DNA of 11,857 nt from assembly GCA_007133745.1 (NCBI GenBank), contig SLMC01000422.1:1-11857 (forward strand), read 5' to 3'. Every line of letters begins with the position of its first letter. Positions within the stretch are counted from its first letter, which is position 1. The translations under genes and the position numbers were made by a program. The DNA is from Kiritimatiellia bacterium. Lineage in GTDB: Bacteria; Verrucomicrobiota; Kiritimatiellia; UBA8416; SLMC01. Below, piece after piece: positions 6,054 to 11,857 of the stretch. The notes beneath the pieces are model-generated. The model was given only the letters and a program-made list of their open reading frames with translations. It ran no database searches and was not told where the DNA came from.

Positions 6054-6194
6054 TTATGCCGGTTGGTGAAGAAAGTTTGTGTTGTGGTGGCATTTCTCTT
6101 TCTCAACGTTTTCCTCCACCGACACAAGGTCGGCGGGCGGGTCGGTGCAAGAAATCGCATCGTCGCCCTGCAGCGACAAGCCGTGCAGATACAT
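6054..6194 (-). CDS. Possible small protein, 46 aa
   Basis: This minus-strand frame encodes MYLHGLSLQGDDAISCTDPP, then ADLVSVEENVEKEK and a His/Asn-rich end (CHHNTNFLHQPA). About two-thirds of its codons end in G or C, as in the window's real genes and unlike the surrounding spacer. The frame is open about 15 codons further upstream without another ATG, so it could instead be the C-terminal remnant of a longer gene. There is no strong Shine-Dalgarno. The stop codon sits in the loop of a perfect hairpin: ACCGGC, a 5-nt loop holding the TAA, then GCCGGT. I do not recognise the sequence. It lies between the AraC-family and peptidase genes, both on the other strand. Confidence 0.3.
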   Translation of the reverse strand: MYLHGLSLQGDDAISCTDPPADLVSVEENVEKEKCHHNTNFLHQPA

Positions 6195-6257
6195 CTTGAT
6201 TCCGTCGGCAAATGGCTTTAGCTTGAATTTATTCTTTCATATTTTTTTGACGAAGAA

Positions 6258-6278
6258 CTACGGACCAAAGACCAGGGA
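6258..6278. repeat. Tandem repeat, heptamer array
   Basis: Three contiguous 7-nt units, CTACGGA, CCAAAGA and CCAGGGA, are followed by CT. They are degenerate but strictly in period. A copy of the dispersed 18-mer (6290-6307) follows 11 nt later, the same pairing of array and 18-mer seen near 3773-3828. Confidence 0.6.
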
Positions 6279-6362
6279 CTCTTTGTTTCCTTCGTTGCCT
6301 TATGTTCAATAAATTTTTGCGCAAGGCCCGGTAAAGTCGGCGCACCAGACCAAGGAGAGACC

Positions 6363-8189
6363 GTGACGCTTGAAAGCATTCTAAACACTGTTCTCAAAGC
6401 CTATTCGGGCACGCAAGCCAAGGCGGACGTCGCCCGCCTGTACCGTTACAGTCGGCATATCACCAATGCGCAGTACGAAGCTAGCGCAGCTTGGTGTTGC
6501 GAGCGCATGCGCACACTGGGATTCGACAATGTCGAACTGCTGAAATTTCCGTCGGACGGGAAAATCCTGTACGGGAACTGGAAGACATCGCCCTGTTGGA
6601 ACGTCGATGAAGCGTGGCTGAAGCTGAAGCTGAACGGCCGCTGGCAAAGCGTGGCCAATCACGTCCGCATCCCGACCTCGGTCTTTCCCTACAGCGCGCC
6701 TACGAACGAAGAGGTGCGTACGCAACTGGTGTACGCCAAAGATCGCGATGTGACCGGCAAGCTGGTCTTTTCGGAAACCTTGCATGAAAAGCCCGCCGTT
6801 CTTGCGCGCCACGGCGCATTGGGTGTCGCAACGGATTTTTCTCCGAACTGGCCCGGCGTACGCGGCCCGCGTAATTTTCAGGACGGACATCGCTGGGAAA
6901 ACGCCTATTTGCTGGAAGACCGGGCGGGACTGGCGGGGTTTTCCCTTTCGCGCCGACAGGGCAAAGCCATTCGTCGCGAGCTGGACCGACATGGCGCCGT
7001 AGAGTGCCGGTACCTGATTCGGGGAACCCGCGGACCCGGGCATCTGCATTGCGCGACCGGTTGTCTGCGCGGCGTCGAAAAACCCGACGAAGAAGTTGTC
7101 ATTGTCGCCCACCTCTACGAACCCGGCGCCAACGACAACTGTTCCGGCGTGGCCGGCGCCATCGAGGCTTTGCGCGCCATCAAGGCCCTGATCGATCGCG
7201 GCGTTCTTTCGCCGCCCGAGCGGACCATCCGGGTGGTGTTCACATTCGAAATCGTCGGATTTCTGGCCTATTTCCAGCACGCCCGCGCGCAAGGCAAAAC
7301 CTATGTCGCCGGGGTCAACCCCGACATGATTGGCCAGGATCAGAAAAAATGCCGATCCGTGCTTCATGTCTATCACACCCCCGACGCGGTTTCGTCCTTT
7401 ACGGATCCGCTGCTCATGCGTTTTGTCGGCAAAGCGGCGCGCGGCAAGCTCAAGTTCAAGCCCAAAACCTTTATCGTGAACGACAATATCGTAAGCGATC
7501 CCGCCATTGGAGCGCCTTGTCCGGCGCTGATCCATCTGCGCGATCGCTTCTATCACTCGAACGAGGACACGCCCGACAAGGTATCGGCACGTACGCTGAA
7601 GCTTGTCGGCGGCGCCATGGCCGCCTATGTTTACGTGGCCGCCGCCATGAACCCGAATCTAGCGAGAGAAACGGCCCGGCTTTGCGTGTCGGCGGCCACC
7701 CGTCGATTGAAATTGGAAGCGAAAGGCGACCGCGACCGACTGGGCCACCTGCTTGAATGCGAGTTGACAAGGCTGAACGGTCTGGAACAATTGACCGGAA
7801 CATGCTTGGCCGGTGCGCAAGAACAAGTGCGCGCCGTTGCCCGGCAAATCAAGACGAAAAAGGCGGCGAGTTCGGAACGCGTATCGCGCGCGCTGGCGCA
7901 ACGCGCGCGGACGCTGATCCCTGTCCGAACCGTAGCGGGAACATGCGCGCTCGGTCATCTGTCTCCCGAACAGCGGGCGAAGGCGCCGTTCAATCCGACA
8001 TGGTCGCCCAAGCTCAATCTGCCTGTTTTCTGGAGCGACGGCCGTCGCTCCCTGTGGGATATTCATCAGCGACAGCGTCACGAATCGCCCAAACCGCTGT
8101 CGCTGAAACAACTGGTCGACTATTTCGTCTTTCTCGACCGCCATAAGCTGATTCGGCTGCGCAAGCGGCGAAACGTTGCGACCTCATAG
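6363..8189 (+). CDS. M28-type zinc aminopeptidase-like protein (DUF4910-like)
   Basis: This 608-aa protein resembles M28-fold metallopeptidases of the DUF4910 type. After a helical N-terminus (YSRHITNAQYEASAAW) there is a PA-like insert at about 105-200 (DVTGKLVFSETL, then VLARHGALGVATDF). The metallopeptidase core follows: HLYEPGANDNCSG at 250-262 supplies a His and bridging Asp258, FTFEIVGF contains Glu296, VNPDMIG supplies Asp321, and HSNEDTPDKV supplies His398. The usual M28 Glu-Glu pair appears as Glu-Ile. The last ~75 residues (FWSDGRRSLWDI, then LKQLVDYFVFLDRHKLIRL) look like a winged helix seen at the C-terminus of this group. No signal peptide is visible, so it is probably cytoplasmic. 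It starts at GTG 6363, preceded by AGGAGA (6353-6358). No in-frame ATG occurs until residue 49. The substrate is unknown, possibly peptides or another amide. Confidence 0.82.
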   Translation: MTLESILNTVLKAYSGTQAKADVARLYRYSRHITNAQYEASAAWCCERMRTLGFDNVELLKFPSDGKILYGNWKTSPCWNVDEAWLKLKLNGRWQSVANHVRIPTSVFPYSAPTNEEVRTQLVYAKDRDVTGKLVFSETLHEKPAVLARHGALGVATDFSPNWPGVRGPRNFQDGHRWENAYLLEDRAGLAGFSLSRRQGKAIRRELDRHGAVECRYLIRGTRGPGHLHCATGCLRGVEKPDEEVVIVAHLYEPGANDNCSGVAGAIEALRAIKALIDRGVLSPPERTIRVVFTFEIVGFLAYFQHARAQGKTYVAGVNPDMIGQDQKKCRSVLHVYHTPDAVSSFTDPLLMRFVGKAARGKLKFKPKTFIVNDNIVSDPAIGAPCPALIHLRDRFYHSNEDTPDKVSARTLKLVGGAMAAYVYVAAAMNPNLARETARLCVSAATRRLKLEAKGDRDRLGHLLECELTRLNGLEQLTGTCLAGAQEQVRAVARQIKTKKAASSERVSRALAQRARTLIPVRTVAGTCALGHLSPEQRAKAPFNPTWSPKLNLPVFWSDGRRSLWDIHQRQRHESPKPLSLKQLVDYFVFLDRHKLIRLRKRRNVATS

Positions 8190-8233
8190 CGCCTTAACCT
8201 AGATTCGGCAGTTCAAGATACTTTTCTGGCGCA

Positions 8234-8264
8234 AGTGACCAGTCATCAGTAATCAGTGACCAGT
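8234..8264. repeat. Tandem repeat, heptamer AGTNANC
   Basis: Four contiguous 7-nt units, AGTGACC, AGTCATC, AGTAATC and AGTGACC, are followed by AGT. The array is exactly in period and lies between the convergent peptidase and methyltransferase genes. Confidence 0.85.
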
Positions 8265-8318
8265 TTGCTCTGCACCAAACAGGTGCCTGGATGCAGATGT
8301 GTAAGTCGTGTGTGTGGA

Positions 8319-8383
8319 AAAACTCACATACTCCCAAACCCACATACTCACACACTTGGGTTGCGGGCGACAGCCCGCCTTAG
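8319..8383 (+). repeat. Exact 65-bp copy of the octamer-element right end
   Basis: All 65 bases are identical to 340-404. They comprise the four octamers (CTCACATA, CTCCCAAA, CCCACATA, CTCACACA) and the GCGGGC-GACA-GCCCGC hairpin (8363-8378). The left arm upstream is only a remnant (GTGTGTGTGG), and stem i is missing. Its final CTTAG overlaps the stop codon of the leftward methyltransferase gene. The hairpin sits between two convergent genes, where it could act as a bidirectional stop, but neither strand shows a T-tract. Confidence 0.9.
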
Positions 8384-9417
8384 CTTGTCTTTTGGAAAAC
8401 GAAGATGCTCGACACATTGTCGACGCCGCCGACCGACCCGTCCCGAACAACCTCGAGCGGCGACAGTCCAGCCGCCGAGGCCAAGGCGAATATCTCGTGT
8501 TGCGGGAGCGCATGAACCTCCATGGCCTGGCGCTTCTCGATAAAAGCCAGATAATGGTCGATGTTGAATTCGTAATTTTCCAAATACGTCGGTATCTGGA
8601 AAACACACACGCCGCCCTCGTTCGCTTTTGAAAAGATCGTTGCAAGCATGCGCCGGATGACCGGCGGCGGATTATGCTGCAAAACGATAAGGCTGTAAAA
8701 CAGATCGTATCGCGGAAGCGCTTCGACATCGTCCAAGCTGGAAAGACAGATGAAATCGACGTTTGAGATACTCTGCTTGCCAAGCTGTTCGACGGCCAGA
8801 TCAAGATGCGGACGGGAAATGTCGACGGCGACAACCTTCGAAAATTCCCTGGCCAGCCACTGAGTGACCCGTCCCACCCCGCAGCCCAGCTCCAGACAGG
8901 TGGACAATGTCGAAATATCGGCGCCGTTTCTTTCCAGAATAGCCCGCAATTGCTTCACATTGTCGGCGCCGCTTTGATAAAAATGCTCTCGCGTGCCGGC
9001 GATCCGGTCGCTCAAATAGCTTTCCGAGGTTACCACCGACCAATGCGGCTCGGTTTTCCCGTATGCGGACCAGACATCGTGCACATGCCGAACCAATCGA
9101 ACCATGGTTTTTTCGTCAACCACCGTATCGATGCGTTGCGCGGCGGCGCCCACCAGCCGGTTGAGCGTGATGGTTCCGAAATTGCTCGAGGCGCGATGAA
9201 GCACATCGACGAACTCGTCGGAATTCGTGAAATTGGCGAACAACTGATCGATATTCGCGGCGCCCATATGATGGCGAATGACCTCTTCGTTCTCGGGAGG
9301 ACGCCGCAAGTATAAATAATAGGCCAGTACGACAAGGTCCCGAGTGATAGCAGGTTCGGAACGGATCGAAAAATTCGGAACCTTCACCTTGCGCAACACT
9401 TTCGACAACAATGACAT
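8380..9417 (-). CDS. SAM-dependent methyltransferase with DUF4214-like N-terminus
   Basis: The 345-aa protein is a class I methyltransferase. The SAM-binding motif CLELGCGVGRVT is at 174-185, the ribose-contacting acid in VVAVDIS at 195-201, and the post-motif strand YDLFYSLIVLQHNPP at 237-251. The N-terminal part (about 24-70) has YYLYLRRPPENEEV followed by NFTNSDEFVDVL, resembling the DUF4214 repeat found in secreted or cell-surface proteins and beside glycosyltransferases. The acceptor is unknown; I infer a sugar or surface-polymer substrate only from that domain. AAGGAGGA (complement of 9421-9428) is a strong ribosome binding site for the ATG at 9417. The TAA stop (complement of 8380-8382) lies within the CTTAG end of the repeat. 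No partner gene is adjacent: the gene stands alone between two repeat blocks and converges with the peptidase. Confidence 0.88.
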   Translation of the reverse strand: MSLLSKVLRKVKVPNFSIRSEPAITRDLVVLAYYLYLRRPPENEEVIRHHMGAANIDQLFANFTNSDEFVDVLHRASSNFGTITLNRLVGAAAQRIDTVVDEKTMVRLVRHVHDVWSAYGKTEPHWSVVTSESYLSDRIAGTREHFYQSGADNVKQLRAILERNGADISTLSTCLELGCGVGRVTQWLAREFSKVVAVDISRPHLDLAVEQLGKQSISNVDFICLSSLDDVEALPRYDLFYSLIVLQHNPPPVIRRMLATIFSKANEGGVCVFQIPTYLENYEFNIDHYLAFIEKRQAMEVHALPQHEIFALASAAGLSPLEVVRDGSVGGVDNVSSIFVFQKTS

Positions 9418-9471
9418 CGTTCCTCCTTCGTTTCGAGCGTGGAAATGACATCGCAGGCTCGGCCGTTTGGC

Positions 9472-9485
9472 AAGAACATGTTCTT
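9472..9485. repeat. Perfect 14-bp palindrome AAGAACATGTTCTT
   Basis: This is fully self-complementary, adjacent to the large palindromic repeat and about 55 nt upstream of the methyltransferase start. It could be a dimeric regulator's operator or simply the outer end of the repeat. The sequence alone does not decide. Confidence 0.45.
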
Positions 9486-9486
9486 C

Positions 9487-9607
9487 TCGCCAATCCTAAT
9501 CGCACTCTCTCCAATCCCTGTGGAACTGCCTCCGGCAGGATTGGCGAGAAGCAAGAGTGCGATTAGGATCGGCGACGGTACCTTTTCCGTCTTGCACCCA
9601 CCGCCGG
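9487..9607 (-). repeat. Nested palindromic repeat (full copy of the 118-200 family)
   Basis: Outer arms at 9487-9508 and 9554-9575 are 22-nt inverted repeats with one mismatch. Inside them CCAATCC (9511-9517) pairs with GGATTGG (9538-9544), and at the centre TGCC-TCC-GGCA forms a small hairpin (9527-9537). The segment 9526-9607 is the reverse complement of 118-200 with few differences. The extra arm here makes a near-complete cruciform. It is probably a non-coding dispersed element. Confidence 0.85.
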
Positions 9608-9891
9608 GTCCGCCGTCCTTTTCCCCGCCGACATTCTCGGGCATTCCTGTCCGACCTACTTGTAAATCTAGCAAATAACAAAGGCCATGCGAGGAAAAAA
9701 TGCCATCTTACTGAACGCCCGTTCAATCGCCTTCTTATCCACTGCTGATCGCTTTTCTACCCGGATTGCGCCCGCTCCAACGACGTCGCGACAATAGGCC
9801 TGTCCTGATGTTCTGGAGCCGTTACCTTTTGTCTTGTATTTCAGGTATCCATTCCGTATGAATATGCATAAATGATCGAGGGATAACATCA

Positions 9892-11857
9892 ATGACGCAA
9901 AGCAGTCTAAAAGACAATCGCCCGGCACGCGGATCGGTCGGCGAGTTTCTTCGTTCTCAGATCAAGCCCCAAACGAAACTCTCGTTCGTTTCAGCCTACT
10001 TTACCGTCAGCGCCTACGATGCGCTGAAGCCCGAACTCGAATCCGCCCAAAACCTCCGCTTTCTCTTCGGAGAACCGTCGTTCATATCGGAAATTGATTC
10101 CGACAAGCACGCCAAGAAGAACTTCCGCCTTACCGAGGACGGGCTCGAACTCGCTCATTCACTCGCTCAGCGTCCCGCCGCAAAGGCCTGTGCGGCATGG
10201 ATCGACAGGATGGTGGAGATCCGCTCAATCCGCCAATCCGGATTCCTCCATGGCAAGGCATACCATATTCAAAACGGCAACGCCTCCAACGCCATCCTTG
10301 GCAGCTCGAATTTTACCGTTCCAGGCTTGGGTCTCCGCCACTCCGGCAACAACATCGAACTCAATCTCGTCATTGATTCCGACCGGGATCGCCATGATCT
10401 CCTCGACTGGTTCGAGGAAGCATGGAGCGACGACGCGCTCACCAAAGACGTGAAAGCCGAGGTGCTTCGATACTTGGAACGCCTCTACGCGAATCATTCC
10501 CCGGAATTCATCTACTACCTCACCCTCTTCCACATCTTCCGCGAGGAACTCGCAGGCGCAGACGATGTCGACGACACCCTCAAACGAACGACGCTCCTCG
10601 AGTCCAGCATTTGGAACATGCTCTTCTCGTTCCAGAAGGACGGCGTCAAAGGCGCGATCAACAAAATCCTCGCCTATAATGGCTGCATCCTGGCCGACAG
10701 CGTTGGACTGGGAAAGACCTTCGAGGCGCTGGCGGTCATCAAATACTTCGAACTCCGGAACGAACGCGTTCTCGTGCTCTGCCCCAAGAAACTGAAACAA
10801 AACTGGACGGTTTACGGAGCAAACAGCCGCCTCAACCCCCTTCTTGACGACGGGTTTGGATACGATGTTCTCTCCCATACAGATCTTTCGCGGGAAGGCG
10901 GACTATCCGGCGACATCGATCTCGCCAGCCTGAACTGGGGCAACTACGGGCTCATTGTCATCGACGAATCCCATAACTTCCGCAACAACGCCGTCGGCAA
11001 GGAAAAAGACGACGGTTCTCGGCGACGAAGCCGCTACGAACGCTTGATGGCGGATGTCATTCAGTCGGGCCTGAAAACCAAAGTGCTCCTGCTCTCCGCC
11101 ACACCGGTCAACAACCAGATCGCCGACATCCGCAATCAGATATCCCTCATCGCCGGCGGCGATGTCGCCCGCTCCGAGAATCCCGCCCATGACGGCGCAT
11201 TCCGGGAAAACCTCGGCGTGCCCAGCGTGAAGGAAACCGCCCGCCAGGCGCAGAGCAAATTCACCACCTGGACGAAGAAGCCGCCTGCGGAGCGCAAGAC
11301 CCGCGACCTCATCAATCAGCTTGGGAGCGATTTTTTCAAACTGCTCGATGGCCTTTCCATCGCCCGTTCCCGGGCCCAGATCAAGCGCTACTACGCAAAA
11401 GAACTCGCCAGCCTCGGAGGCTTTCCCGACAGATCCAAGCCCCAGGCGGAATACCCGGAGATCGACGCCGATGGAAAGTTCCTCACTTTCCAGCAGCTCG
11501 ATGCCAAAATCAGCAGTCTCACCCTGAGTCTCTACCACCCGAGCTCCTACCTCCGCAACGATCTGCCGCAGTCTGTGCTCGATGAATACGCCCAACGGAT
11601 TGGAAACTTCACACAGGAAGGCCGGGAACGCATCCTCATTTCCATGATGAAGGTGAACTTTCTCAAGCGGCTCGAAAGCTCTATCGATTCTTTCCGCCTC
11701 ACCCTTAGCCGCACCATCCGGAAGATCGACGACCTTAAGGCGAGAATCGAAAGCTTCCAGGAAACCAAGAATCAGAACCCCACCTTCGACTTCGCCAATC
11801 TTAGCGACGAAGACTTCGATGATCTCGACGTCGACCCGGAAGACCTCAAGATCGGCG
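9892..11857 (+). CDS. PLD-nuclease/SNF2-helicase fusion, 3' end beyond the window
   Basis: 655 codons are visible with no stop, so the protein is truncated by the window edge. Residues ~10-170 form a phospholipase-D-type nuclease domain: His120-x-Lys122 in FLHGKAYHI, then GSSNFTVPGLG at 137-147 and NNIELNLVID with Glu156. One HKD half-site is present, as in the PLDc_2 group. From ~235 on comes a SNF2/superfamily 2 ATPase: Walker A DSVGLGKT at 269-276, Walker B DESH at 358-361, and motif III LSATPVNN at 401-408. A long helical region (about 555-630) ends in an acidic DEDFDDLD stretch. The second RecA lobe (HELICc) should lie downstream. The start has GAGGGA (9878-9883), 8 nt before the ATG. 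Such fusions occur, by my recollection, in restriction/defence-type loci with adenine methyltransferases. Leucine codons are mostly CTC, unlike the CTG-rich neighbours, suggesting transfer. Confidence 0.9.
   Translation, partial: MTQSSLKDNRPARGSVGEFLRSQIKPQTKLSFVSAYFTVSAYDALKPELESAQNLRFLFGEPSFISEIDSDKHAKKNFRLTEDGLELAHSLAQRPAAKACAAWIDRMVEIRSIRQSGFLHGKAYHIQNGNASNAILGSSNFTVPGLGLRHSGNNIELNLVIDSDRDRHDLLDWFEEAWSDDALTKDVKAEVLRYLERLYANHSPEFIYYLTLFHIFREELAGADDVDDTLKRTTLLESSIWNMLFSFQKDGVKGAINKILAYNGCILADSVGLGKTFEALAVIKYFELRNERVLVLCPKKLKQNWTVYGANSRLNPLLDDGFGYDVLSHTDLSREGGLSGDIDLASLNWGNYGLIVIDESHNFRNNAVGKEKDDGSRRRSRYERLMADVIQSGLKTKVLLLSATPVNNQIADIRNQISLIAGGDVARSENPAHDGAFRENLGVPSVKETARQAQSKFTTWTKKPPAERKTRDLINQLGSDFFKLLDGLSIARSRAQIKRYYAKELASLGGFPDRSKPQAEYPEIDADGKFLTFQQLDAKISSLTLSLYHPSSYLRNDLPQSVLDEYAQRIGNFTQEGRERILISMMKVNFLKRLESSIDSFRLTLSRTIRKIDDLKARIESFQETKNQNPTFDFANLSDEDFDDLDVDPEDLKIG

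Larger units (their letters stand above)
5936..6362. other. Spacer between AraC-family and peptidase genes
   Basis: This ~430-nt spacer holds the weak terminator-like hairpin at 5950-5967 and the possible minus-strand small gene at 6054-6194. An A/T-rich patch lies at 6225-6250, followed by the heptamer array at 6258-6278 and the 18-mer repeat copy at 6290-6307. The peptidase's ribosome binding site is at its right end. No other gene is supported. Confidence 0.6.
9418..9891. other. Spacer with palindromic repeat before the PLD-SNF2 gene
   Basis: The left part holds the methyltransferase ribosome binding site, a short palindrome (9472-9485) and the nested palindromic repeat (9487-9607). From 9608 to 9891 I see no convincing gene. 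A minus-strand frame there translates to an unconvincing mixed sequence. Only a weak promoter-like pair (TTGTAT at 9834-9839 and TATGAA at 9857-9862, 17 nt apart) is visible for the downstream gene. Confidence 0.55.

Noticed and set aside
6381..7556. Long 391-codon minus-strand frame opposite the peptidase
   Set aside because: It is an antisense shadow; the plus-strand protein has metallopeptidase motifs, this frame none.
9384..9674. Minus-strand frame reading TEKVPSPILIALLLLANPAGGS, similar to a plus-strand frame at 19-237
   Set aside because: The likeness comes from the duplicated non-coding repeat. There is no ribosome binding site, and the rest of each frame is unrelated.
9668..9928. Minus-strand 86-codon frame upstream of the PLD-SNF2 gene
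   Set aside because: It overlaps the start of the real gene, lacks a ribosome binding site and shows no recognisable domain.
10225..11595. Minus-strand frames at 10225-10878 and 10903-11595
   Set aside because: They lie entirely within the PLD-SNF2 coding region, whose frame carries the Walker and PLD motifs.

Overview
The window looks like chromosomal DNA of an uncultured, moderately GC-rich bacterium. I infer a Hydrogenedentes, Lentisphaerae/Kiritimatiellae or other PVC-like lineage. The grounds are a non-HemE uroporphyrinogen-decarboxylase-family gene divergent from an AraC regulator, an exported-looking isoaspartyl methyltransferase, and long intergenic stretches packed with short-period degenerate repeats. 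That taxonomic guess is weak. No rRNA, tRNA, transposase or CRISPR array was seen.

Layout. 1-411: no gene, but two dispersed repeat families; one is a three-hairpin element built from octanucleotide repeats. 412-1852: a same-strand pair, an unrecognised 198-aa protein followed by a protein-L-isoaspartate O-methyltransferase with two possible starts. An inverted copy of the three-hairpin element (1867-2000) closes this segment. 2001-2531: no convincing gene. 2532-3455: a PiT-family (phosphate) permease. 3456-3887: several arrays of 8-10 nt repeats, then a terminator for the gene coming from the right. 3888-5024 (-) and 5117-5935 (+): a URO-D-family protein and an AraC-type regulator diverging from a compact promoter region with a candidate operator. 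6054-6194 (-): a possible 46-aa protein. 6363-8189 (+): an M28-type metallopeptidase with a PA-like insert and a C-terminal winged-helix-like tail. 8234-8383: a heptamer array and a 65-bp exact repeat of 340-404, lying between convergent genes. 8380-9417 (-): a SAM methyltransferase with a DUF4214-like N-terminus. 9487-9607: a large nested palindrome. 9892 to the right edge (+): the first 655 codons of a large PLD-nuclease/SNF2-helicase fusion, cut by the window end.

How the parts relate. The left and central genes look like separate housekeeping or metabolic units. Their spacers are filled with repeats, some of which touch gene ends: one supplies part of a ribosome binding site, another supplies a stop codon. 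The right-hand gene differs. It is a nucleic-acid-processing enzyme of the type found in restriction/defence islands, its leucine codon use (CTC-rich) departs from the CTG-rich neighbours, and it begins just after a palindromic repeat. The best candidates for something new are this edge-truncated PLD-SNF2 gene with its unseen partners, and the octamer-based three-hairpin element.
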